Origin: Polytrichum commune
Lineage: Eukaryota; Streptophyta; Polytrichopsida; Polytrichales; Polytrichaceae
Length of the DNA: 64,000 bases
Assembly: GCA_950295325.1 (NCBI GenBank)
Contig: OX485806.1
Location: 25,480,001-25,544,000 of the forward strand
Reading direction: 5' to 3'
Below the pieces are notes generated by a model. It was not told where the DNA came from and made no database searches. It worked only from the letters and a program-made list of their open reading frames with translations. Positions 11,201 through 21,672 of the stretch are shown piece by piece; position 1 is the stretch's first letter; the number at the start of each line of letters is the position of its first letter. The position numbers and the translations under genes are program-made.

Positions 11201-11392
11201 AAGCTTCCGGAGAGCATCGAAGGATTGGGGTCCCTTCAACGGCTCTATCTTGATTCATGTGTGGCACTCACTCAGCTTCCGGATGCCATGGGAGCATTGG
11301 GGTCCCTTGCATTACTTGATATAAAGAATTGTGAGGCATTGAAAGAATTTCCATGCTTCACAAACAGTTCCCGACTTCAAATTTTATGCTAA
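8201..11392 (+). CDS. RPW8-type NLR immune receptor (RNL-like)
   Basis: Intracellular immune receptor of 1063 aa in one uninterrupted exon. I start it at the ATG at 8201 (MGNPDVV); five more in-frame codons lie upstream but begin with TTG, and the bases before the ATG (TGTTTGCATGTCAG) look like a splice acceptor. Residues 1 to about 130 resemble the RPW8 four-helix domain (hydrophobic LGAAFGVAFGG start, then YLEKIKPMLSQI). The NB-ARC domain follows: P-loop GMGGCGKT 182-189, kinase-2 LLILDDVW 259-266, GLPL 350-353, RNBS-D CFLYFAAYPED and MHD 479-481. All are intact, so nucleotide binding is plausible. From about residue 591 there are nineteen 24-residue LRRs on the pattern LKELPESIGGLGSLQHLDLS, ending shortly before the stop (LQILC). 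In this family the N-terminal domain is thought to act at membranes after activation; the ligand here is unknown. Confidence 0.93.
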   Translation: MGNPDVVNATLGAAFGVAFGGVWTLLAKVIEGLKFVHHCHEQCTSLREYLEKIKPMLSQISNQCQSEEALKNWLDAFQKCVEDANKILEICRDGSNWERIHEVEYGLQISKLIDKIKENVNISPMALLTHESITKSSMGTSVMMQEVPQEILGMGDLFERVKSKIIEGQSVSQSGRCVAIQGMGGCGKTLVAQMVNNDEDIQEFFGKNSIFWITVGRDASVSAIYVRLREHLHVQTNCETPLEDQRTHLMNVFSNHRVLLILDDVWDNVHEFKKMVYWLNIAKGSGTVTLVTTRDSSIACRFNASVEVLSLLSKEHSWILFCTHAFGTNGLPSNQELMKLAKDVCNECKGLPLALKVIGAAMKSKDDIAEWRSTLQDLRKSNATVDNSIEQELFNRLRISYDQLDEPTKRCFLYFAAYPEDSKIPRKELFDMWVTEDFFGEDLDAEDALDKARSTLNELRRRLLVDDCETHWEEECVKMHDILRDLAMHMTKEGEEVVCENLFKPGMKNLKQFPTAWLRKPLKVKRMSLLGQNINRFPNNFIAPELAICMIGDSSTTSSTSSSVQECVIEEGFFENMANIKYMRLHLNETLKKIPSTIGMLRLLQHLDLSLCMALKELPESIGGLGSLQHLDLISCWELKELPESIGGLGSLQHLDLTECSSLKELPESIEGLGSLQHLDLRLCTALKEIPESIGGLGSLQHLDLSECCSLKELPESIGGLGSLQHLDLTKCCSLKELPESIRGLGSLQHLDLRLCTALKEIPESIGGLGSLQHLGLSCCMALKELPERIGGLGSLQHLDLRYCGVLKELPESIGGLGFLQHLDLSTCMALKELPESIGGLGSLQHLDLSYCRALKELPESIGGLGSLQHLDLSYCRALKELPESIGGLGSLQHLDLRYCGVLKELPESIGGLGSLQHLDLTNCGALKELPESIGGLGSLQLLDLSTCVGLKELPESIGGLGSLQHLDLTKCWSLKELPESIGGLGSLQHLDMSKCKALEKLPESIEGLGSLQRLYLDSCVALTQLPDAMGALGSLALLDIKNCEALKEFPCFTNSSRLQILC
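9971..11338 (+). repeat. 19-unit 72-bp LRR-coding tandem array
   Basis: Units begin TTGAAAGAGCTTCCGGAG and recur every 72 bp without a single indel: from 10043 to 11339 is exactly 18 x 72, and one more diverged unit precedes at 9971. Each encodes one 24-residue LRR. Most bases are identical between units. Differences cluster in the codons of the DLSxCxA segment, for example LCMA, SCWE, ECSS, YCRA, YCGV, NCGA and KCWS. Some variants recur (RLCTA twice, RYCGV twice, SYCRA in two adjacent units), which points to duplication by unequal exchange. Confidence 0.95.
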
Positions 11393-13360
11393 TTTACTAT
11401 ATTCTCAAGTTTAGTTCATGCATTCAACTAGTTAATCGTCAACAAAATGAACTTTGCATGCCACGTACGAAAGTTAACGTGAACTAAAAAAAAGGTTTTT
11501 TTTTGGAGGTTTCAACATACATAGCATGCATAGGAGAGAGGTCTTTGTTTTGTTTAAACATTTAAATTTTTGTGAAGAATAGACTGAAGGTATATGTACA
11601 AAAGGGGGCCCTAAGGTTTAGAGAAAACAATGACAATAAATGTATTAGTTTTATCCGATTCACGTTTTCACCTGTTGTTGACATGTATTGATAGACTTCA
11701 ATGATTACCATCTCCTGATTTGTTAGAATTTGCAATTGGATTCTAGATGCTTACACACCGGATGCTTTTGGAGCACTCGTGGGCTCCCTCCAATTTTGCT
11801 CTTTAGATTGTGTACTAGTTATTGCGCTCTTGTATTTGTTTGTTTGATGTAATCATTCACTTACATGCTATGGATGGAAAAAATGTAGAACGATTTTCTC
11901 ATTGCAAAGTGAAAGTGGATTTTTGATATGAAATAACGGAATATCCAATTCATGATTTGTATATATATGTCTAGTGTAGGAATTCATCACATTAAAGTGA
12001 AAAACTTAGTACAAATGCGTGAGTCTATTTTCTACTATGCCATTGATACACATATATTTGTTTTTTACTTTTATAAAATTCTCAAATAAAGGACGTTTGA
12101 TTTCATGGTGACCCATGTACGTCATTTAGGTTTCCAATGAAGAATCCACTTGTTGGGTTTAACCAATTCGACAAGGTTTTAGAAATTTAATTCACTTTAT
12201 AATATCCTCATGACAATGTGTGATATAATTGGGTGCAAACATGGTAAAGTGGACCTAGAAAGTGTTTCGGTCTATGTAAATTTGGAGGTGCCATTAGAAA
12301 GTAACTACTCTTAAATTTAAGTGTGATTCTTCTATGAATATCAATATATTGTTCTTATAGTACACTAGTATGAGCATCAAATGAGTGAAATAAAAGTGAA
12401 GAAAACATGTATTTTAGAATATCTATATATCATTTTTCAACACCTATACAAACCGGTCACGATTTGCAAGTGGTTGAAAGTGACATATGACTAGTCTCAT
12501 AACAACATATTGAATTAGAATTTTCGTATAATGAGCTAAAACATATCTATATGCACATATATGTTGGAAAAAATGAACAAAACCATTTATTTTGGTGTAA
12601 GAAACAATTGCATAAAACTCAAATTTAGTAATTTTCCCCATTCTTTTTGGAATTTTCATAATATCATATACACAAAGGTCATGATAAATGAATTTCCACT
12701 TTATTACATATTTAAAAAAAATTATAACATAGTTAAAATTTGATTTTCTTTGGAACAAAATGCTATATCTACTAGTTCTAGTGCAAGGAGCACTAGGAAT
12801 GCAAGTGAGATTAATGAGGGAATCATGGAAAAACATCCCATTTTTTTTATCATCATTCATCGTAAATCTTCATACAATCATTAATGAACTTAGGATCCTT
12901 TAAATTTTGGAAGCATTGGGTTTAGAAAGCATATCAAGTAGGCTTATAATAAACCTATGGGTACTTTATGTGACATAGAGTGCAATAAACGTCCATGTTG
13001 AATGCGGTTCCCTTTATGTTCTCTCATGTTCCCTCCCATGTTCTATGACATTAACAAGTGGTGAATTCACTTACAACAAATGAGTGCAAGGATCAGAGAT
13101 TGTCCATTTTTATGTGTTTGCTCCCAATGACATAAATGAACCTTTTGTGGGGCCTCGTCTAAGGATGTCTTGGAACATTAAATTTGTTACAAAATATCAC
13201 GGCAATGTGCAAAGCTTGGACATATGGCTATAATATTGTCTAAACCTCATCTTCACCCAAGGCAAGGGCTTAATTCACATTTCCTAGAAATTTAGAGGTT
13301 AAGCAATATGAAATCCACAAAGTATTAGGACCAATGACATTCCTAGCACATGGTTTTGTG
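11393..13360. other. AT-rich NLR downstream region
   Basis: No further gene. AATAAA at 11635-11640, about 240 bases after the NLR stop, is a candidate polyadenylation signal. The rest is AT-rich with no convincing ORF; the longest (12444-12860, minus) is low-complexity and unlike any protein I know. Confidence 0.5.
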
Positions 13361-13499
13361 CCACACCCTACCCCTACGGCCCACCCAAGCATAGTGGGTG
13401 TGTCTGAGTTCATTGGATATTTTTAGTCGACTATGTGGGGACCTAGGAACTTGCCCTAGGGTGAGATAGGCGCAAGCCAATTTGCCCTCCTTAAGAAGG

Positions 13500-13867
13500 T
13501 GGTCCACCTTTTATGGTATTTAAGATCACATGCGTAAGAGACTCACTTACCCTATTATGAGGCATTTCCTAGGTTACACTCACGATTAACAACTTCATCA
13601 TTGATAGCGTCACCTCATGACGGTCGCTAGGAGTACGCTCAAAAACATCTTAACCTTGTATACTAAACGCAAGACTATCATCTAAGGTATCGCAATGTGC
13701 CAGCTACTCTAAATGTCACAATGTAGATATTTTTCACATAAAGAATTCATCTATGTTGACCAATCGAATCATATTGGCAATTAGCGGACATGACAATTTA
13801 AGACCTCTACGCATCTAGTTTAGGCCCTTTGCAAATAGTGTACGTGACAATAAATACCATAAACGGT
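13500..13867. repeat. Dispersed repeat, left copy
   Basis: Matches 62650-63115 in the same orientation. Both carry CCTTTTATGGTATTTA, the run ACTCTAAATGTCA followed by AGTGTAGAT or a near variant, and CATCTAGTTTAGGCCCTTTG, and both end at CATAAACGGTGGAG. Immediately after that shared edge this copy runs into helicase pseudogene sequence, while the other copy does not. The repeat edge is therefore a junction. Confidence 0.7.
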
Positions 13868-14820
<953 letters not shown>

Positions 14821-14967
14821 TAAACCCTACAGTAAGTGAAGTTGTTGTTTTGCAGACACGTTCCGCCCGTATGTTTAGTTTCAGAACACCAAAATTTTGC
14901 AATAAAAGAGTTTGCATGGCGATCAAGACTTTAGGGTACGCCCGCTCAATTTGCAAGCGTACTCTAA

Positions 14968-16848
14968 CTGATCACATAGCTGCATAACCTTTTGTTACCA
15001 CTAACCAAAGGTTGGTTGACTAATGCTTTGCTCAACTTGCCCCGGTTTTTAACATGACATTAATTATGACGCATTATAATTATGTGGCCCAAACAATTGA
15101 TGTTTCATTATTATTAAAATAATATAAAATAATATAATTATGATTAAATATGTATTTCTAAGTTTGAACATTGATTTGATATTTTATTTTATTTTATGTG
15201 TAAAATAATTTATAGTTTTAACATGTATGCTAATTTTACAATGTATGTTAATATAGGATGATGTAAGGAATATTGTGGTCCACCTCGTAGCATAATGGAA
15301 AATAAGAGGTGGGCATTCAAGACAAAAACTTGGGCTACTCATTTGTAAAAGTTGGTTAGCATTAGGGGTATGAGTGAGTTAACGTTTCTTCACAAAAGCA
15401 AGTTCCCAAAAGTTAGCTAATTTCTACTTTGATGACTTTTATTTGAACCTTGATTTTAACTAGGTGGTGTGGCCCTGAGATAGATTAGCTCTCGAATATG
15501 TTGGCTAAGTCTCGTACCTAGGCAATACAGGCACAATATAACTAATTTGAGTGGTTACTTACTCTAACTGGAGCCTTAACCGGGATGTGCAATTGGGCAG
15601 TTACAAGGTAGATGGACGTTAAGCAAATTACACCCTTTTATGGAATTACATATTGGAATCACATAATTCTACGACCTCCATGACTTCGTATTGTAAATTT
15701 CATGTTTTACAAGAAAAGTTAAGTAGGTTGTGTGGACATTATAGAACATAAAAAACTTCACTTGGTGAGAAACTACATTCTCAATAACAATAATAACATA
15801 CTTTAGTATTGCATAACTCCAACTGGTAACTAACACTAAAACCAAAACCAAAGTAGCCTACACATGTTTTAATAGTGTGAAGTAGAGGTACAATATTTTT
15901 CAGCCACAAGTCTGAAATTTCTACTGCTTGTGAACATTTTCAAGTTTGAAATATGTAATTTTGGAAAGGAAAAAAATGATAAAGGATGTATACATGCAAC
16001 ACTCTAAGAATCCAAAAGGTGTTCATCTTGCTTCCAAAAGTTATAGCCTCAATACATCCTATAGATTGACTTTTGTGCTTGTGTAATTTCTACATTGTTC
16101 TAAGATCCTTACATATGAAGAAATGTTGGAAATCCCTTTTTATAGGCTTGCTTATCTTTATAAACAACAAAATTAAGAACCAACTTCAAGTACTATAAAA
16201 CTTGCATGAATGCTAAAGGACTTCCAAAATTGACCCAACCCATATTCCGGTTAAAGCTTTGGTCAGAGTAAGTAACCACTTAAATTAGTTATATTGTGTC
16301 CACACCGCCTAGTTAAGAGAATTGGCTAACATATGAGGTAGCTAACCCATATGAGAGCTAATCTATCTCAAGGCGGCCACACCACCTGATCAATATTTGG
16401 GTTCAAATTAAAAGTTAGCTAACTTTTGGGACCTTGCTTTTGTGAAGAAATGTTACCTCATCTATGCCCCTAACGCTAACTAACTTTTAAAAATGAGTAG
16501 CCGCATGTTTTTCTTGATTGTCCGCCTTTCATTTTCCCCATCTCTTCTCTATCCCGCTATGAGGTGGACTACACTATTTTTTACACCATCTTGAATTAGC
16601 ATATATCTATAAATTTAAAAACTAATACATGTAACTGGTAAAATACTAATAAATATAATATTCAAATTTCAAATTTAGATTATATTTATTATTTTGTATT
16701 ATAATCATATTGAAACATAAATGGTTTGGGCCACAAAATGACAGTATATGATAATTAGCGTCATGTTCAAAACAAGTAGAGCAAAACTTTGGTCAGTCAA
16801 CCCTTTGGTTAGTGGTAACCGAGATGTGCGGCTGTGCGATAAATTGGT
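14968..16848. mobile_element. DNA element with about 600-bp terminal inverted repeats
   Basis: About 14968-15594 and 16236-16848 are long inverted copies. The outer ends share GTTACCACTAACCAAAG; inner landmarks are AAAGTTAGCTAA, GGTGGTGTGGCC and TGGTTACTTACTCT. The core of about 640 bp (15595-16235) shows no transposase. Long inverted repeats with no coding capacity fit a non-autonomous MULE or foldback element. Exact ends and target duplication could not be fixed by eye. Confidence 0.75.
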
Positions 16849-18617
16849 GTATGAATTAGTTGATTTCATTAATTCAAATAGTTAGCTAATTCTCCTAACT
16901 AGGTGGTGTGGCCATGATTTTAGTTAGCTAGAATTTTGGTTAGCTAACCTTTATTACCTCATAAATTAGCTAATTCTCTTAACTAGGTGGTGTGGCTCGA
17001 CTATTTGAATTCTATACTGATCAATTAGTAGTAGGGTTTTTTTTTCTAGTTACACATGTTTTGTGTATGTGTCAATGATGTGTCACCCATGTGCAATTGT
17101 GAAGAAACTTGTTAATGATAGTCAACACCATAAGTTAGTTTTCTTATTTCTTATGTGTAGTTTCAATATTTGATTTGAACCCATCAAGTTATGTAATATT
17201 CTTAGGTGCTATCTTCAATTCTATAGACTTCCCTTCAAGTCTTTACATGTTCCTATGCTCTATGTGCTCCACTTTCAAATAGACGATGATTGCAATATAA
17301 GTTACAGTGTTAGGATGTGGCCACGGATGTTTTACGAACATATACTTTATTCACTTTGGCCTCCTCCGGCGACCGGAGTTCTTCTTCTACAATCGATCCT
17401 CCATGGTGCTTTGCAATGTTTGCTAGAACTAATAAATCACATATAAGTTGCAGGGCATGCATGAAATGTGAGAGATCTATATATAATGGACAATATGGTG
17501 GTGGTGATGAGGCCGTTCCCCATCGTTCCAAAAAGGTGGGGGAGTGGTGTGACATATGTACATGTGCAAAGGGTTGGGACGGCATAGGCTCATACTAGTA
17601 GTGTGCATAGGACTATTTGCTCCCTCTTTGAGGGCCAAAAGCCCATTGTATACTATTATGTGCAATTTGGTTGCCTTCGTGAATAGGTTACCCTTTTACC
17701 CATGCAAATTACGTTGAGTCGAACTCAAATTACAAAACCTATAACTTTGTAAGTTCATCCGTATAGCAACCACCATAAAACTATATTCGTTGTATTTTGA
17801 TACTATGGTAGTGAATATTCAAAATAATGTGGATTGTCAATATATTAGCATGGGGCAACCTAATTGCACATATTAGTGTAATTTACTTAGGGCACGTTGT
17901 TGTGTGTTGGTCATTATGGCGAAGCAAAATAGAATTTGCCAACATCAATGAAGCTTTCACCAATATTTTCAAGCATCTTGGTGCCCTAGCACTTTCATGT
18001 GGAGCAGGGTGACCAACACGTGAGGGAATAGATTTGCCTAGTTGTCCAACATGCAAGTTGGAATGTGATTATCCTCACTCTTACCCATTTTGGAGGTTGC
18101 GTTACTGATTGATTGAACTTTGTAACTAGAGATGCTAGAAATACAAAAAATTAATCCAAAAATTAGGAAGGCTTTGGACAAAGCCTTGAATACTAAGAAC
18201 ATGGGAATTGGTATGAAAATGATCAATGTAAATGAAACAATCTCAAGTCTTGCATCAACATGTTTGTGGAAACCAAGTTATTATCTCTGAAATGAAAGTC
18301 AATTTCCAGTTTCTAGGATAGAGAGGTGGTCACCTTCCCCCCTCAACCTTTTACTATCATACAAACCATTAAAATTTTGTCTTAACACACACTTCCATGT
18401 AGAGGGGTGTCCAAACTTTTTGGTTACCTAGTAGTATTCGCTGACTTTCCCGGCCCATGGAAGTGCGCCCTTAGAGCTTGTTCTGGTTCGCAATTTAGAG
18501 ATGCATGGCTACCTTACGGCAATTGACATGGACATTATTTGGTATAACTTAGGTCACACGTGCCAATGTCAATTTCAAAGTTGGTGGCCCTTGGGTTTGG
18601 TTTGTTGTGGCCCATCC
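16849..18617. other. Spacer with small inverted-repeat debris
   Basis: About 16870-17010 repeats TAGCTAATTCTC plus CTAACTAGGTGGTGTGGC twice and is bounded by ATTCAAATAG and its complement CTATTTGAAT, so it is a relative of the preceding element. 17250-18600 has only short open frames on both strands, none of which I recognise. Confidence 0.4.
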
Positions 18618-18893
18618 TATTGGATATCAATAAGACTAGAGATAAGATTCCACATGCATATAGACATACACAAAGGCAGATGAACAATGTGTGGAGTGAG
18701 ATGATCTCATGCTCTCCTTGCTTTGTCTTTTATTGTTTTTCTTCGCTTCATTGGTTCATACAAACAATATGGGATAACTCTTATCCCTCTTCGGACTAGC
18801 ATTATAGCCTTATCCTAACCTTATTCTTTCTCATGCCTCTTTCATTACATTTTTATTGACTACAAGCAATCTAATGCTCTGCCTTCTAAGGTT
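18618..18893. repeat. Dispersed repeat, inverted copy at 52405
   Basis: The reverse complement of this stretch matches about 52405-52660: GCAGAGCATTAGATTAC, GAAAGAGGCATGAGAAA, ATAAGAGTTATCCCATATT and GCATGAGATCATCTCACTCC occur in order, with small differences. It has no coding capacity. The two copies are about 34 kb apart. Confidence 0.75.
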
Positions 18894-19029
18894 ACATAGT
18901 TAGGAGCATGAATTGCTTATTTATTTTGAAGCTTACGATCATGACAATGAAGACTGAAAAAATGTCCTTTTGTACTCGTCATGTAGAGCGATTGGATGTG
19001 AGAATTTAACATGCAAATTACATAAAAAT

Positions 19030-20175
19030 CGGCCTATGTGATTGACAATATATTCAAGACCAACCGATATGGTCTACCATTGTATGTTGCAATGTGTCCA
19101 AACAACTGCGGATATGATATGCCCATTTTTCCTATGTTTTGTTCAAAATATTAATTAAACGGTCATAAGGCAATAGTGTTGAGACACACTTTGCAGGCAA
19201 TGTTTGAAATAACAGGGCATGTTAGATCCAATACAATAGTGATCGACAAGAGTGCAACGGAGCTCAATACTTTCACAATAATGATCAATGATGACCTATG
19301 ACGCTGGATGAACAACATCTTAGGTGGTGTGTGAACCAAATGCAAATTATTTTTGTGTTGATTTTATGGTAAAACAACATGGAGGAAGTATCTTGTGTCC
19401 CATGTCACTCATCAAAATAAGAAAAACAAAATTGTATTGTGATCTGTGTAGCCTTTCAAAATATCTCATAGAGATCCAATTCAATTCAAAATATGATGAA
19501 TTCAAAAGTACGTTGTTGGGATATTGCAAGTGTCATGACATGTGGCCACGATTCAACTATTGATACAAGAATGAATTTGTTAATAAAACAAATTTTGTGG
19601 AGAGGTTGTGACATTTATAAAATATAGTTTGCTTGATTAAAAAATGCATTGGTGTTTGGATTAACTCATTTGGATGCCTCATAGGTAAGTGTGATCGTTT
19701 TTATTGATATTCATAATTATTATAAAATAATTGTAAATAATTGTAAATAATTAGATAATATCAATATTGGTTCATGTTACATCATTATATTTAATGTTCA
19801 TACAACCTAGGACATGAATTCGGGTTGGACGCAGTACATTGATAAAAACACTAGATGTATGCAAATGCACCAAATGCTTTATTAAACTAGTTAACAATGG
19901 TATAGAGATAGACAATTCACAATCCACTTGCAAAGAGCTAATGCAATAATAGAGAGGATGAAGTCTGATCCATCATCTAACCTCCATGTTATCGACGATG
20001 ATATGAAATTTCTCATATGTAGCCGAACAATACTTGAGTGTAGGTATGCATTGAATTTAGGCAATGAATGTTGTGAGTGTGAGGATAGAGTGTCTATTTG
20101 CAAGCATTTGCCTTCAGACCTCAATTCATTCATGGACGCATCTCTTTACCTTGCGCTAGGAGCAATATCACTCTT
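19030..20175 (+). pseudogene. MULE-type transposase remnant
   Basis: Pieces of a Mutator-like transposase in three frames. At 19038 VIDNIFKTNRYGLPLYVAM matches the conserved block around the first catalytic Asp (D.TF.TN.Y..PL). At about 19233 TIVIDKSATELNTF matches the block with the second Asp. At 19345-19375 YFCVDFMVKQHG fits the CxFHxxx region. At about 19545 WPRFNY, followed by NEFVNKTNFVERL, fits the NNxxE part. At 20068-20112 ECCECEDRVSICKHL is a CxCx(n)CxH SWIM zinc finger. Stops and at least two frame changes separate these blocks, so it is dead. Flanking inverted repeats were not identified. Confidence 0.72.
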
Positions 20176-20744
20176 GTTCAAGCCAATGTGTCGAGGACAA
20201 TGTTGGGGCATGGGAGGCCATAGAAACCAAATAACAAGGATATAGTTGTTTCAAGTGCAAACACAAGTATCTCACAAACATCATGTATTTATATTACACT
20301 ATGATTTATTGAGGTTTATATGTAAAATTTTTAGATTTTTATAAAATAACATAATGTTAATTTTTCCAACTTTATGGTATGTAGGACCACCACTAATTAG
20401 GAGCATGGCATTGGCACGACCACAAACCGCAAGGGAGGCTTGGCGACGACAATCGGTGGCTCCGAAGTGGAAGATAGTGGAGCTTTAGAACATGAACATT
20501 AATATATGTCAATTGGGAAAAACTCGTCTATAACTTCTCAAAAAATAGAAAAGGTGCACATTCTTACACCATTCTAATTCAACAAAATAGTATATCCATC
20601 TCCAAGATTACCTTACCTGATGGATATACTGGATTTGCTTGACACTGTAATGTAATCAAATTATTTAATATTCATTCATAGTATCACGTACTTGAGTCCA
20701 TTTAGTATGTGCAATTATTGAAATTACAAGGAACAACCTTGTAA

Positions 20745-20992
20745 GCCCCTGATTGCACTTGCTTGCATCTAACATAAACAATCCTTATTCATTTACTTTG
20801 CTTAGTAGGACGCTTGTATTTCAGTGGTATGCAGTTTGGTGTGACTCCAAGAATGGACATCAAAACGACACGTGTTTTAAAAACAATACATTGCATGTTC
20901 AAATTGTGATCACCACTTTAAGTTCAACAATCAACATAATTGAGAGGACATGGAACCATTTAATAAGAAGAAAAAAATCCTCACTTCGATAA
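20745..20992 (+). repeat. Diverged module Y copy
   Basis: Reads FQWYAVWCDSKNGHQNDTCF, which parallels the FEWYAVRCGLK and GYHKDMCLK pattern of module Y at 1407-1655 and 4154-4408. It is an isolated, strongly diverged piece. It shows that the family is spread beyond the left-end array. Confidence 0.5.
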
Positions 20993-21275
20993 TGTATGAG
21001 ATAATCATACGAGCTCCAAAAATTGTGAGGGAAGTTGCTACGCCCTCAATGTAAATTTCCTCAGCATCTCATGCTAATCACACATTTTTTATCCTAAAAG
21101 AAAGTAGGCTAGTTGTAGTAATGATTTGAGACCTAGCCTCCTTAAGGGCCCGCTCCATCTGACTTTATATGCGCAATATCTAGGGTTGTGAGGTGTTTAA
21201 TTTACCCACGTTTCTTACATGCTTGGGTAACTATTGACTAGCCTACCTGGCCTAAAAGCTAGCTTCTACCTCCGA

Positions 21276-21672
21276 CCAGTGTTCAAGATTGAAGTCTTCA
21301 ATGCCCTTCAAACACGATTTGGCCCTTCAAATCCAACCCGTCTCAAAATAGCCCTTCAAAATGCAACCCCAGATTGAAAACGAAGACGTCACTTGAAGTC
21401 CTCAATATAATCTGTCCACCACAAGAACCAACAAGCACAGGGCATTGTCACTACAAGAAGTGGAGTTAGATCGTTGATTCTTAATTCTTCACATTGTATT
21501 AGAAACATGTACCGTATAATTCATGCACAAGTTTAATATGGGTTTTGTATTTCATTTCTATATTCTTGGATCGATGTCTTGGATTTGAACCAACCCTTCA
21601 ACTAAAGAGTTGAGATTTGAGAGCCCTTCAAAATGAAACTCATATGAGGTCTTCAATCTTGAACACGGCCCC
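21276..21672. mobile_element. Short inverted-repeat element
   Basis: The left end GTGTTCAAGATTGAAGTCTTC is matched by the complement of GAGGTCTTCAATCTTGAACAC on the right. The sequence CCGACCA lies just before the element and again just after it, a possible target duplication. The interior contains several CCCTTCAAA repeats and no ORF of note. Confidence 0.55.

Noticed and set aside
10385-11267. Long antisense ORFs (237 and 280 codons) and a 241-codon plus-strand ORF in another frame across the LRR array
   Set aside because: A 72-bp repeat without stops in a given frame stays open indefinitely in that frame. These are shadows of the LRR coding sequence.
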